Made by a program: the position numbers and the translations under genes. The notes below the pieces were generated by a model. It was not told the origin of the DNA. It saw only the letters and a program-made list of their open reading frames with translations, and searched no databases. Positions 15,604 through 24,988 of a stretch of 64,000 nucleotides of DNA are shown in pieces. The stretch is from DATFQE01 sp963738205 (GTDB lineage Bacteria; Actinomycetota; Thermoleophilia; Gaiellales; Gaiellaceae). Every line of letters begins with the position of its first letter. Positions within the stretch are counted from its first letter, which is position 1. The stretch covers positions 620,001 through 684,000 of the forward strand of contig CAVTVQ010000006.1 in the NCBI GenBank assembly GCA_963738205.1, written 5' to 3'.

Positions 15604-16269
15604 CTGTCGGACTGCCCCACCTGCGGCGCGCCGATCGAGGCGGGCCAGGAGTACTGCCTGGAGTGCGGCGCCCGCGTGCCGGCGGGCCGCCACGTCATGT
15701 CGCGGGTCGGTCGCGCCTGGCGGCGGCGCCTCCGCTGGTACCCGGGCGACTGGCTTCCGATCGTGCTCGCGCTGCTGATCGTGGCGGCGCTGGCGACTGC
15801 CGCCGCCGTCTACGCGGGCCGGGACGAGCAGCAGGGAACGGCGGGGACGACCGTCGTCGCGACGTCGCCTCCCGACGTCACCGAGACGCAGCAGGAGACG
15901 ACGCCGACGGAGACGGCGCCGGTTGCGAGCGTGCCGAGCGACGTGACCACGACCACGCCGCCGCCGGAAGGCGGAGGCCCCGGCAACCCGGTGGAATGGC
16001 CGGCCGACGAGGACGGCTTCACGGTCGTGCTCGCCTCCCTGCCCGTTTCAGGGGGCCGCGACGTCGCCATGCAGAAGGCGCGCGCCGCGCTCCGCGCAGG
16101 GATCAAGGAGGTCGGCGTGCTGGACTCGGAGGACTACGCCAGCCTCCACCCCGGCTTCTACGTCGTCTTCGCCGGCGTCTACCCGAACCTCGAGCAGGCC
16201 GAGGGTGCCGTTTCCGACGCGACGGGGGTCGGTTTCCCGAACGCCTACGCGCGCGAGATCACGCGCTGA
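15604..16269 (+). CDS. zinc-ribbon membrane protein with SPOR domain, apparent CTG start
   Basis: The 221 residues are a zinc ribbon (C4, C7, C18, C21), a basic stretch, a membrane helix at about 50-71, a Thr/Pro-rich linker and a SPOR-like domain (DGFTVVLASLPVSGGRDVAM to the end). SPOR domains bind denuded peptidoglycan at division sites, so this would link a cytoplasmic ribbon to the wall. No ATG, GTG or TTG exists between the upstream stop and the ribbon. A CTG at 15604 has GGAGG seven bases before it. A start at ATG 15697 would delete the ribbon. Confidence 0.75.
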   Translation: MSDCPTCGAPIEAGQEYCLECGARVPAGRHVMSRVGRAWRRRLRWYPGDWLPIVLALLIVAALATAAAVYAGRDEQQGTAGTTVVATSPPDVTETQQETTPTETAPVASVPSDVTTTTPPPEGGGPGNPVEWPADEDGFTVVLASLPVSGGRDVAMQKARAALRAGIKEVGVLDSEDYASLHPGFYVVFAGVYPNLEQAEGAVSDATGVGFPNAYAREITR

Positions 16270-16286
16270 GGCCGCCTGGACGGCGT

Positions 16287-16772
16287 CTACGCCGCGACTT
16301 TGCTGCGCTCGAGGTGCTGGTGCGACGGGCAGTAGTCGCGCTCGGGAAGCGGCGTGCGCTGGCACGGCTTGCCCTTCCGCGTCGTCGCCCGGCAGCGCGG
16401 GACGCCGCCGTCGAACGCGCCGGCCTCGATCTGCTCCTCGATGAACGAGACGGCCGCCCCGACGCCTTCACTCACAGCCCAGGCCACCTGCGCCTGAGCG
16501 GTGATCGGGAAGTAGCGGCGAATGTCCTGGAAAAGCGCGCGGTCCGGCTTGGCGAAGTACTGCGGATCGCGGGCGAGACGCTCCATCGTGCTCTCGCAAG
16601 CCGCGAGCACCTCGCGGCGGTACTCGAGTCGCACCTCCGCGTCGACGTACGGGTCGACCAAGTCCTTAATCGACCTGTAAATCGCTCGCGAGTACTGATA
16701 CATGCAGCTCTGAATCTCGAGTGTCTTGTCGTCCATCTCCAGTATCCAGTCCAAGTCGTTAAGGCCCAGCAA
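16287..16772 (-). CDS. hypothetical protein with C-terminal zinc-binding CxC-type motif
   Basis: A mostly helical protein of 161 residues ending in CRATTRKGKPCQRTPLPERD followed by YCPSHQH, a Cys/His set typical of a small zinc site. The TTG at 16772 is used; an ATG at 16736 would shorten it by 12 residues. The 5' half and the upstream region (about 16660-16800) are noticeably richer in A and T than the neighbours, which may mean a transferred gene. No function is recognised. Direct GTTAAAC repeats sit just upstream. Confidence 0.65.
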   Translation of the reverse strand: MLGLNDLDWILEMDDKTLEIQSCMYQYSRAIYRSIKDLVDPYVDAEVRLEYRREVLAACESTMERLARDPQYFAKPDRALFQDIRRYFPITAQAQVAWAVSEGVGAAVSFIEEQIEAGAFDGGVPRCRATTRKGKPCQRTPLPERDYCPSHQHLERSKVAA

Positions 16773-16778
16773 ATTCTC

Positions 16779-16796
16779 GTTAAACGGCCGTTAAAC
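16779..16796. promoter_or_regulatory. GTTAAAC direct repeats upstream of the 16287-16772 gene
   Basis: Two GTTAAAC copies (16779-16785 and 16790-16796) flank GGCC, giving a central AACGGCCGTT palindrome. They begin seven bases upstream of the TTG and may be a regulator site. The rest of 16797-16999 shows nothing clear. Confidence 0.35.
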
Positions 16797-16999
16797 ACCG
16801 CTCGAAAGCGGCCCGCCGGCCCAGTCTAGCGACCGCAGTTCCTTGTTACAAACTCACGGCCTCGGTTGTCTCGAGAGAGAACAACGCGCCCCACCAACGC
16901 GTCGGCTCGGAGAGTGTCATATCCACCTAGAGCCTTTCCTACACCTCCGCCGGCGGCCGCGCAACCCAGCCTGCCCGGAATCGGGAAGAATAGGTTCGC

Positions 17000-19006
17000 A
17001 TGTCGCACGACACCGACAAGCTGATCCGCCAGCTCTCGCTGGTCGCCTTCCTGATGGCCGAGCGCCGGCCGATCACGGCGCGTGACGTCAAGCAGAATGT
17101 CGAGGGCTACTCGGAGATGTCGGACGAAGCGTTCGCCCGCCGCTTCTACGCCGATCGCGCCGAGCTGATCGCGCTCGGCGTCCCGCTCGACTCCCAGCGG
17201 GACGAGTTCACGGGCGAGGAGCTCTACACATTGCGCTCGGAGCGGTACTTCCTGCCGTCGCTCGACCTCACCGACGACGAGCTCGCGGCGCTGCAGACCT
17301 CCCTCTACCTGCTCGAAGGGAAGTTCGCCTACGCCGAGCCCCTCCGGCTGGCCCTGCAGAACCTCGCCCTGGGACGGCCCGGTTTCGATGGTCCTCCGAC
17401 CCAGACTGCGGACCGCGTCGACGTCCGCGACCCGGACTACTCGCCCGAGATGCCCGGACGCCTGGCGAAGCTCGAGTCCGCGATCTCGAAGCAGCGGACG
17501 GTCAAGTTCGAGTACTGGTCTATCAACCGCGACGAGCAGCGCGAGCGCACGATCAACCCGTACGCGCTCCTGCCCGAGAACGGCGTGTGGTACGTGATCG
17601 GCCAGGACCTCGAGGACGAGCGGCGCAAGAAGTTCCGCGTCTCCCGCGTGCGCAGCGACATCCGCCTAGGGACGCGGCGCGAGCGCGACTTCCGCATCCC
17701 GACCGACTTTGACATCGACGACTACCGAGGCCGGGCGAACTGGCAGGTGGGCGACATCGTCGGCGAGGCCCGCGTGGAGGTCGCAGACGAGACCGCGTGG
17801 TGGGTGCAGCGCGTCCACGGCAACGCCGGCAGGCTGGAGGACGGCGTCTTCGTCACCGAGTACGCGAGCCTGCCCCTGCTCGCCACGTGGATCCTCCGGC
17901 AGGAGGGGCGTGCGGTGCCGCTGGAGCCACCGAAGCTCCGCACCGAGGTGGAGCGTGGGCTCAGGCGTGTCGCGCGGGGGCACGAGGGCCGCCCCCCGGC
18001 GGTCGCCGACGAGCTGCCGGCCGAGGAGACGGAGTCGGTGGAGCGGCCGGCGGGGCCGGTCGCGCCCGAGCGCTTCGGCGTCCTGCAGGCGCTGCTTGCG
18101 TACCTGCTTGCCCGCTGCGGCGACAAGACCGAGGCGGAGTTCCCCGCCGAGGAGCTCGTCGAGCGCTTCCACATCCCGTACGAGTCGCTGGAGGAACACC
18201 TCTCGCTGCTCAACCTCGTCAACTTCGGCGGGGGCTGCTACGCCGTCTACGCCGAGCTCCGCGGCGACACCGTCTTCGTGCTCAAGGAGCTCTTCGGAGA
18301 CACGTTCCGCTCGGCGCCGCGGCTGACGCCGCTCGAGGCGCGCGCGATCCGGCTCGCGCTCGACTTCGTCGGCCCCATGATCGCCGCGGACACGCGCAGC
18401 CCGCTCGACAACGTGCGCAAGAAGCTGGAGGAGACCTTTGGCCAGTTCGACGTGACGGGCACCGCGCCCGCCGGCTCCGACTCCGCCGAGGAGGGCCTGC
18501 TCGGCACGATCAACACGGGCATCGCCGGGCACCGGCTGCTCGAGATCGAGTACCAGAAGGAAGGCGAGGACGCACCGACGGCGCGGGTCGTGGAGCCGTA
18601 CCACATCGAGCGCGAGCTTCCGCACTGGTACGTGCACGCGTTCGACCGCACCCGCGGCGGCCAGCGGAGCTTCCGGCTCGACCGCATGCGCAGCGCAGAG
18701 GTGACCGACGAGACCTTCGAGCCGCGGCCCGAGTTCATCCCCGAGCGCCTGCGCGGCGCCACGATCGCGCGCGTCTGGTACGCACCCGAGATCGCGCGCT
18801 GGCGGCTCGAACGGGGCGCACGCGAGCTGGACGACGGCTCAGCGGTCGCCGACGTGCCGGTCGGAAGCCTGGAGTGGCTCGCCTCGGAGATCCTCGGCGA
18901 GCGTGGACAGGCGGTCGTCCTGGAGCCCCAGGACTTGCGTGCACACGTCGCCCAGCGCGCCCGAGCGCTGCTCGACGAGCTCGTCGCCGCGAAGACGCCG
19001 GCCTAG
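17000..19006 (+). CDS. pafBC: PafB-PafC fusion, WYL-domain transcription regulator
   Basis: The 668 residues are two tandem units, each with a winged-helix N part and a WYL domain. WYL 1 is at about 165-230 (VKFEYWSINRDEQRERTINP, then GVWYVIGQD) and WYL 2 at about 515-590 (LEIEYQKEGEDAP, HWYVHAFDR, RSFRLDRMRS). In actinobacteria PafB and PafC form a heterodimer that activates LexA-independent DNA repair genes; here both are one chain. WYL domains bind nucleic acid. The RuvCAB and RecJ genes in this window are the kind of target it controls elsewhere. The single long frame has no sign of a sequencing join. Confidence 0.9.
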   Translation: MSHDTDKLIRQLSLVAFLMAERRPITARDVKQNVEGYSEMSDEAFARRFYADRAELIALGVPLDSQRDEFTGEELYTLRSERYFLPSLDLTDDELAALQTSLYLLEGKFAYAEPLRLALQNLALGRPGFDGPPTQTADRVDVRDPDYSPEMPGRLAKLESAISKQRTVKFEYWSINRDEQRERTINPYALLPENGVWYVIGQDLEDERRKKFRVSRVRSDIRLGTRRERDFRIPTDFDIDDYRGRANWQVGDIVGEARVEVADETAWWVQRVHGNAGRLEDGVFVTEYASLPLLATWILRQEGRAVPLEPPKLRTEVERGLRRVARGHEGRPPAVADELPAEETESVERPAGPVAPERFGVLQALLAYLLARCGDKTEAEFPAEELVERFHIPYESLEEHLSLLNLVNFGGGCYAVYAELRGDTVFVLKELFGDTFRSAPRLTPLEARAIRLALDFVGPMIAADTRSPLDNVRKKLEETFGQFDVTGTAPAGSDSAEEGLLGTINTGIAGHRLLEIEYQKEGEDAPTARVVEPYHIERELPHWYVHAFDRTRGGQRSFRLDRMRSAEVTDETFEPRPEFIPERLRGATIARVWYAPEIARWRLERGARELDDGSAVADVPVGSLEWLASEILGERGQAVVLEPQDLRAHVAQRARALLDELVAAKTPA

Positions 19007-20805
19007 TCCGGGGGGTCGAGGGGCAGCGTCAGGGTGAACGTGGCGCCGCGGTCGGGCGCGGACTCGACGCGGATCGCGCCGCCGTGCGCCTCGGCGATCG
19101 AACGCGCGATGAAGAGCCCGAGGCCCGTGCCCGGCTTGGTCTTGTCGCCCAGCTTCGCGCGGCCGAACTTCTCGAATATGAGCCGCTGCTGGTCGCTCGG
19201 GATCCCTGGGCCGCGATCGGAGACCGCCACCTGCACGCGACCGTTCTCCGCCTGGGTGCTCACGCGGACCTCGCCGCCTGCGGGCGAGTACTTGACCGCG
19301 TTGTCGATCAGGTTCGACAGCACCTGGCGCAGGCGTTCGGCATCTCCGCGGACCGTGGGGAGCGAACCGGATATCTCCGCACGCACTGCGACTTCGTCCT
19401 GACCCGACTCGGCCGACGCGGCGGCGGCGCGCACGAGCGCACCGAGGTCCACGTCCGTGAACGTGTAGCTGAACGTCCCCGCCTCGATGCGCGAGGTGTC
19501 GAGGACGTCCTCGACGAGCGTTGCCAGTCGCGCTGTCTCGTGCGCGATCAGGCCCAGGAAGGAGTCGCGCTGCTCGGGTGCGAGCTCGCGCCAGCGCTCG
19601 CGGAGCGTCTGTGCCGAGCCGATCAGCGACGCCATCGGGCTCCGCAGCTCGTGCGAGACGAGCGACACGAAGTCGGCGCGCAACGCCGACAGCCGACGAA
19701 GCTCGTCGACCGTCTCGCGCTCCGCCTCGTAAGCGCGGATGTTCTGCACCGTCGCCCCGAGGAAGCGGCCGAGCAGCGTGACGAGCTCGATCTCCTGCTC
19801 TTCGAACGAGTCGGGCTCCCGGCGTACCAGCGACAGCATCCCGATCGCCTCGGCCCCCGACAGCAGCGGTGCCGTCAGACGGCACCGCAGCCCGAGCTCG
19901 AGGAACCGCTCCTCCTCCGGGTGACTCGGCTCGGCCATGTCCTTGCGGTAGACCGGCTGGCCGGTACGAAGGACGTCCGCCAGCACCGAGCCCGGAACGG
20001 GGCCGCGCGAACCCGGAGGGAACACTTCGTCGGCCGCCACACCCGCGGTCGCGATCACGCGCGCGGTGACGTCGTCGGCAAGCACGATCGCCGTGCGGTC
20101 GAAGGGAACGAGCCCGCGCAGCTCGCGGATGAACGCGCTGAACGCCTGCTCGAGGTCGAGCGACGAGCTGAGCGCGCGGGCGCAGCTGTTGGCGGCGTCG
20201 AGCAGGTCGGCGCGCCTGCCGAGCTCGTCGCGTAGCGCCTCCGCTTCCTCCGCCCGTTGCTCCGCGAGCGAGGTCTGTCCGCGTAGGCGCTCGACCAACC
20301 AGCCGACGATCAGGCCTGTGATCATCCCGACCCCGACGGCCAACGTCACGTTGCCGATGTCGTAGGGATGGTCGAACCGGTCGGAGCGGAGAGCCTCGAA
20401 GCCGGCGTACACGGGGGCAAAGGCGAGCGGCAGCAACAGTCCGCCCCAGATCCCGTAACGGAGCGCCGCCTCGGCGATCGGGATGAACAGGGCCTCCCGG
20501 ATCGGCGTTCCGGGATCGAACGAGAAGATCACGACGTACGCACCGACGATCGCGGCGTCGAAGACGAGCGCCAGGAAGCCGATGCGGACGAGCGCCCGGC
20601 GAGAGAGCTCGCGCCTGCTGAGCCAGAACAGGACGATTGCTCCTACCGCGAGACAGCCGGTCGTCGCCCAGGCGGCGAGCTCGTAGCGGCGGCTCGGATA
20701 GACGTCGCTGGCGATCAGCAGCTGGACGAGCGCGAAGGCGACCGCGCCGAGTCGAACCGACGCGACCCATCGTTCCGTGTCCAGGAGCGCTCGCCGGCTG
20801 ACCAT
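19003..20805 (-). CDS. membrane sensor histidine kinase with GAF domain
   Basis: The 600 residues contain six membrane segments (about 18-170), a coiled linker, a GAF domain (about 205-355), HisKA with phosphoacceptor His385 (DFVSLVSHELRSPMASL) and a HATPase domain ending EVESAPDRGATFTLTLPL-like. The ATG at 20805 overlaps the last base of the queG stop (TGATG), so it is coupled to queG. No response regulator is adjacent, so it is an orphan kinase. The GAF domain suggests a soluble signal and the membrane domain a second one. It is convergent with PafBC, overlapping by four bases. Confidence 0.9.
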   Translation of the reverse strand: MVSRRALLDTERWVASVRLGAVAFALVQLLIASDVYPSRRYELAAWATTGCLAVGAIVLFWLSRRELSRRALVRIGFLALVFDAAIVGAYVVIFSFDPGTPIREALFIPIAEAALRYGIWGGLLLPLAFAPVYAGFEALRSDRFDHPYDIGNVTLAVGVGMITGLIVGWLVERLRGQTSLAEQRAEEAEALRDELGRRADLLDAANSCARALSSSLDLEQAFSAFIRELRGLVPFDRTAIVLADDVTARVIATAGVAADEVFPPGSRGPVPGSVLADVLRTGQPVYRKDMAEPSHPEEERFLELGLRCRLTAPLLSGAEAIGMLSLVRREPDSFEEQEIELVTLLGRFLGATVQNIRAYEAERETVDELRRLSALRADFVSLVSHELRSPMASLIGSAQTLRERWRELAPEQRDSFLGLIAHETARLATLVEDVLDTSRIEAGTFSYTFTDVDLGALVRAAAASAESGQDEVAVRAEISGSLPTVRGDAERLRQVLSNLIDNAVKYSPAGGEVRVSTQAENGRVQVAVSDRGPGIPSDQQRLIFEKFGRAKLGDKTKPGTGLGLFIARSIAEAHGGAIRVESAPDRGATFTLTLPLDPPD

Positions 20806-21809
20806 CAGGCGCCGCCGTGGCGCGCGTCGAGACGATCGCACGCCCACGCGGCGTACTCGCGCAGCATCGTGTCCGTCAGGTAGCGCTCGGCCATGGCTCG
20901 GTGCTCGCTGCGCCCGACGTTTCCGAGCGCTACGAGCGCGTTTCGCTTCAGGTAGCGACCGTCCTTCCGCGGCACGAACAGGCGTCGATAGTCGGTGGCG
21001 AGGTCGTCGGCCTCGCGCTCGAGCCAGTCGACGAGCGAGAGGTTCGCCTCCGCGTCCGCCGGCAACGGTTCCTCGGCACGCCGCTTCTCGACGCCGCGGT
21101 TCCAGGGGCACACGTCCTGGCAGATGTCACACCCGTACACCTGCGCTCCGAGCTCCTCGCGGTACGGCTCCGGAATCTCGTTCGCCGTCTGTGTCCAATA
21201 CGACAGGCAGCGGGTCGCGTCGAGGGTTCCCGGCTCGTCAAGCGCGCCGGTCGGGCATGCGTCGATGCAGAGTCGGCACGAGCCGCAGTCGAGGTCGAGC
21301 GGCTGCGTCGCCTCCAGCTCGGACTGCGTGACGAGCGTGCCGAGCACGACCCAGGAGCCGAACCGCTTCGTGATCAGCAGCGTGTTCTTCCCGTAGAAGC
21401 CGACGCCGGCGCGCGCGGCCGCTTCCCGGTCGACGTGCTGGTTCTCGTCGACGAGGACGCGGTACTCGCCGCCGAGGCGGCGGCCCAGCGCGTCGAGCTT
21501 CTCCCGCAGCTCGGCGTACCCGTCCCGCCAGGCGTAGCGTGGGAGGCGGCCCTCACCTGGCTCGGGATCCGGCGCCGCCGCGTAGTAGCAGAGCGCCGCC
21601 GAGACAACCGTTCGCGCGCCCTCGAGCAGCGTCTCCGGATGGCAGGACTCCTCCGGCCGGCTCATCGTGAAGCGCATGTCGGCGAACAGTCCGCGCTCGC
21701 GGCGCTCGCGGATGTGCCGTTCCGTGGCGTCATAGGGCCCGGCCGGTGCGGCCCCCACCACGTCGAGCCCCAGCTCTTCCCCGAGCCGTTCCAGCTCCAC
21801 CGCTCTCAT
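20805..21809 (-). CDS. queG: epoxyqueuosine reductase QueG
   Basis: The enzyme reduces epoxyqueuosine in tRNA to queuosine, the last step of that modification, using cobalamin and two [4Fe-4S] clusters. Seen here are the cluster motifs CGSCRLCIDACPTGAL and CDICQDVCPWNR, the catalytic Asp region (RVLVDENQHVDREAAARAG) and a C-terminal HEAT-like helical end. At 334 residues it has the usual length. No other queuosine genes lie nearby. It is followed directly by the orphan histidine kinase. Confidence 0.92.
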   Translation of the reverse strand: MRAVELERLGEELGLDVVGAAPAGPYDATERHIRERRERGLFADMRFTMSRPEESCHPETLLEGARTVVSAALCYYAAAPDPEPGEGRLPRYAWRDGYAELREKLDALGRRLGGEYRVLVDENQHVDREAAARAGVGFYGKNTLLITKRFGSWVVLGTLVTQSELEATQPLDLDCGSCRLCIDACPTGALDEPGTLDATRCLSYWTQTANEIPEPYREELGAQVYGCDICQDVCPWNRGVEKRRAEEPLPADAEANLSLVDWLEREADDLATDYRRLFVPRKDGRYLKRNALVALGNVGRSEHRAMAERYLTDTMLREYAAWACDRLDARHGGA

Positions 21810-21853
21810 GCGACGAATTGTGCACCGGCTCGGGCGGATACGATCGCCGCCCG

Positions 21854-22846
21854 ATGAAGGCGATCCGCATTCACGAGGATGGTGGCCCCGAGGTGCTGCG
21901 GTACGAGGACGCGCCCGATCCGGCGCCGGCGACCGGCGAAGTGCTCATCTCGCTGCGCGCGGCGTCGCTCAACCGCCTGGACGCGTGGGTGCGGCAGGGC
22001 TTGCCCTCGGTGCCGAAACCGCGGATCCTCGGCGCCGACGGAGCCGGCGTCGTCGTAGGGCTGGGCGAGGGTGTCACGAGCTTCCACGATGGCCAGCGGG
22101 TCGTGATCAACCCCGGCCTCGAGCACGGCGACGGCCGCATCACGGTCGTCGGCGAGCACTCGGACGGCACGCACGCGGAGCTGATCGCGGTCCCGGCCGA
22201 GAACGTGCATCCGCTGCCCGACTCGCTCTCGTTCGAGGAGGCGGCGGCGTTCCCGCTCGTCTACGAGACGGTCTACCGGATGCTCGTGACCCGGGCCGGC
22301 CTCCGCGAGGGTGAGTGGGTGCTTGCGTGGGGCGTCGGCAGCGGTATCGGCACTGCGGCGCTCGCGCTCGGGCGCGCGCTCGGCGCCCGTGTGATCGGGA
22401 CGTCGTCGAGCGACGAGAAGCTCGCGAAGGCGTCGGAGCTCGGCGCCGAGGTGACGCTCAACCACACGACCGACGACGTCGCGACGCGCGTCAGAGAGGT
22501 GACGGGGGGCCACGGAGCCGACGTCGTCGTCGAGCACGTCGGCGAGGCGACCTGGCAGACCTCGTTGGCAGCCGCCGCGCACGGCGGCCGCATCACCGTC
22601 TGTGGCGCCACCACCGGCCCGAACCCCAAGGCCGCGCTCCACCGGGTCTGGTGGAAGCAACTGTCGATCCTCGGCTCGACGATGGGCACGAGCGAGGACT
22701 TCGCGGGCGCCTACGAGCTCGTGAAGGCTGGGCGTGCGCCTGTCGTGGTCGACTCCGTCCTGCCACTCTCAGAGGCGCGGGCCGCGCACGAGCGCATGGA
22801 GCGCGGCGAGCACATGGGCAAGATCGTGCTCAGCATCCCCGGCTAG
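21854..22846 (+). CDS. zinc-type alcohol dehydrogenase / quinone oxidoreductase (MDR family)
   Basis: The 330 residues open with MKAIRIHEDGGPEVLRYEDA, a GroES-like domain. A Rossmann domain follows with VLAWGVGSGIGTAALALGRA, the NADP-binding GxGxxG. ATG 21854 is used because the upstream extension overlaps queG. Only one zinc-ligand-like segment is recognisable, so it is probably a zinc-free or structural-zinc member. It may reduce quinones or enals with NADPH. It is convergent with the SDR gene and lies next to the gamma-glutamylation operon, but on the opposite strand. Confidence 0.85.
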   Translation: MKAIRIHEDGGPEVLRYEDAPDPAPATGEVLISLRAASLNRLDAWVRQGLPSVPKPRILGADGAGVVVGLGEGVTSFHDGQRVVINPGLEHGDGRITVVGEHSDGTHAELIAVPAENVHPLPDSLSFEEAAAFPLVYETVYRMLVTRAGLREGEWVLAWGVGSGIGTAALALGRALGARVIGTSSSDEKLAKASELGAEVTLNHTTDDVATRVREVTGGHGADVVVEHVGEATWQTSLAAAAHGGRITVCGATTGPNPKAALHRVWWKQLSILGSTMGTSEDFAGAYELVKAGRAPVVVDSVLPLSEARAAHERMERGEHMGKIVLSIPG

Positions 22847-22863
22847 AGGTTTCCCTGCTCGGG

Positions 22864-23634
22864 CTACTCGGGTGTCACGTACGCCGCTGTGAGCCCGCCG
22901 TCGACGAGGAAGGTCGCCGCGTTCACGTACGACGACTCGTCGCTCGCCAGAAAGAGCGCAGCGTTGACGATCTCGCGAGGCTTCGCGAGCCGGCCCATCG
23001 GCCAGTGCACGCGGCGCCGCTCGTAGGCGGCCGGGTCGTCGCCGAAGATGCGCAGCAGCAACGGTGTCTCCACGGGGCCTGGACACAGCGCATTGACGCG
23101 GATGCCCTGCCGGGCGAACTGCACGCCGAGCTCCCGCGAAAGCGACAGCACCGCACCCTTCGAGGCCGTGTACGAGATCTGCGACGTCGCCGCGCCGACG
23201 ACCGCCACGAACGACGCCACGTTGATCACCGACCCTCCCCCACGCCGGAGCAGGTGCGGAATCCCGTACTTGCAGCAGAGGTAGACGCCCTTGGTGTTGA
23301 CGTCCTGCACGCGCTGCCAGGCCTCCGGCTCGGTCTCGAGGATCGAGGCGTCGTCCGCCGGCGAGATGCCCGCGTTGTTGTACAGCACGTCGATGCCGCC
23401 GTAGCGCTCTGCGGTGGCCACGTACATCGCCTCGACGTTGCCCGCGTCGGACACGTCCACCTCGAAGGCGAACGCCTCTCGAGCCGCGCCGGCAGTCTGG
23501 TCGGCCGCGGCGGCGTCGACGTCGGCGACGCAGACACTCGCGCCCTCCGCCGAGAACAGGAACGCCGCTTCACGGCCCATGCCGCCGCCGGCCCCCGTGA
23601 TCACCGCGACCTTGCCCTCGAGCCGCCCGCGCAC
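22864..23634 (-). CDS. short-chain dehydrogenase/reductase, last gene of the gamma-glutamyl operon
   Basis: A classical SDR of 256 residues: cofactor motif TGAGGGMG (13-20), NNAG at 86-89 and catalytic S141, Y155 and K159 (SYTASKG). Asp38-Val-Asp after the second strand favours NAD. The GTG at 23634 is one base from the ALDH stop, so the gene belongs to the same operon. In a gamma-glutamyl pathway it could oxidise a glutamyl amino alcohol to the aldehyde taken by the ALDH; that role is inferred from position. Confidence 0.9.
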   Translation of the reverse strand: MRGRLEGKVAVITGAGGGMGREAAFLFSAEGASVCVADVDAAAADQTAGAAREAFAFEVDVSDAGNVEAMYVATAERYGGIDVLYNNAGISPADDASILETEPEAWQRVQDVNTKGVYLCCKYGIPHLLRRGGGSVINVASFVAVVGAATSQISYTASKGAVLSLSRELGVQFARQGIRVNALCPGPVETPLLLRIFGDDPAAYERRRVHWPMGRLAKPREIVNAALFLASDESSYVNAATFLVDGGLTAAYVTPE

Positions 23635-23635
23635 G

Positions 23636-24988
23636 CTATGCCTCGGTAGAGAGGAACACGTTCTTGACCTCGGAGTAGCTGTCGAGGGCGTGCATTCCGA
23701 GCTCCCGCCCGAACCCGGACTGCTTGAAGCCGCCGAAGGGCGTCGACACCCGCACGGAGCTATTGGAGTTGACGGAGAGCACGCCCGAGTCGAGGGCCCG
23801 CGCGACCCGCAACGCGCGCGCCCCGTCCCGCGTCCAGATCGAGCCCGACAGGCCGTACGGCGTGTCGTTGGCGAGCCTGATCGCCTCGGCTTCGTCCTCG
23901 AAGGGGATCAGGGCGGCGACCGGGCCGAACACCTCCTCTCGCGCCACGCGGTCGTCGTTCGACGCCTCCACGAGCGTGCAGGGGAACCAGAAGCCGGGAT
24001 CGTCAGGAGTGTTTCCACGGTAGACAACGTTACCGTCGACGTAGGATGACACGCTCTCGCGGTGCTGGGCGGAGATCAGCGGGCCCATCTCGGTCGTCTC
24101 GTCACCGGGATCGCCGACGCGCACGCCCGCGGTCGCCTCCACGAGCAGCTCGAGGAAGCGATCCCACGCGGAGCGCTCGACGAGGATCCGCGACCGCGCG
24201 CAGCAGTCCTGGCCGGCGTTGTCGAACACCGCGTACGGCGCGGCCGCGGCGGCCCGCTCGAGGTCCGCGTCGGCGAAGACGACGTTGGCCGACTTCCCCC
24301 CGAGCTCGAGCGTGACGCGCTTCACCGTGCCCGCCGCGCCACGCATCACGGAGCCACCGACCTCGGTCGACCCGGTGAAGGCGATCTTGGCGACGTCGGG
24401 ATGCTCGACGAGCCGCTGCCCGACGACGCGTCCCGGGCCGACGACCACGTTGACGACGCCCTCGGGGATCCCGGCCTCGAGAACGAGCTCCGCCAGCCGC
24501 AGCGCCGAGAGCGGCGTCAGCTCCGCCGGCTTGAGCACGACCGTGTTGCCGGTCGCGAGCGCCGGCCCGAGCTTCCAGCTCGCGATGTTGACCGGGAAGT
24601 TCCAGGGCACGATCAGCCCGCAGACCCCGAGCGGCTCGCGGAACGTGAGGTCGACGCCGCCGTCGACGGGGATCGTCTCGCCATAGTGCTTGTCGACCGC
24701 GCCCGCGTAGAAGTGGAAGACGCTCGCGACCATGCCGACCTCGGCTCGGGCGCCGCCGATCGGCTTGCCGACGTTCTGCGACTCGATCCTGGCCAGCTCC
24801 TCGGCGTGCTCCTCGACGAGCGTCGCGAGCCGGCGCAGCAGCCGCGCGCGATCGGCCACGCCGAGAGCCCTCCACGCCGGGAACGCGGCACGCGCCCGCG
24901 CGACCGCCTCGTCGAGCTCGTCGACGCCGGCCGGCTCGAGCTCCGCGATCGGCTCCTCCGTCGCCGGGTTGAGCACGGTGAGACTCAC
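23636..24988 (-). CDS. aldehyde dehydrogenase (PuuC/GabD-like) of the gamma-glutamyl operon
   Basis: The 450 residues include N130 (VPWNFP), FTGSTEVGGSV near 204, E228 (VTLELGGKS) and catalytic C262 (NAGQDCCARSR). The start is the GTG at 24988, which overlaps the stop of the hydrolase gene by four bases (GTGA). It would oxidise a gamma-glutamyl amino aldehyde to the acid, as PuuC does in putrescine degradation. Family closeness to succinate semialdehyde or betaine aldehyde dehydrogenases leaves other substrates open. Confidence 0.9.
   Translation of the reverse strand: MSLTVLNPATEEPIAELEPAGVDELDEAVARARAAFPAWRALGVADRARLLRRLATLVEEHAEELARIESQNVGKPIGGARAEVGMVASVFHFYAGAVDKHYGETIPVDGGVDLTFREPLGVCGLIVPWNFPVNIASWKLGPALATGNTVVLKPAELTPLSALRLAELVLEAGIPEGVVNVVVGPGRVVGQRLVEHPDVAKIAFTGSTEVGGSVMRGAAGTVKRVTLELGGKSANVVFADADLERAAAAAPYAVFDNAGQDCCARSRILVERSAWDRFLELLVEATAGVRVGDPGDETTEMGPLISAQHRESVSSYVDGNVVYRGNTPDDPGFWFPCTLVEASNDDRVAREEVFGPVAALIPFEDEAEAIRLANDTPYGLSGSIWTRDGARALRVARALDSGVLSVNSNSSVRVSTPFGGFKQSGFGRELGMHALDSYSEVKNVFLSTEA

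Noticed and set aside
16826..17008. 60-residue minus-strand frame
   Set aside because: No start signal, overlaps the pafBC start, and composition is not protein-like.
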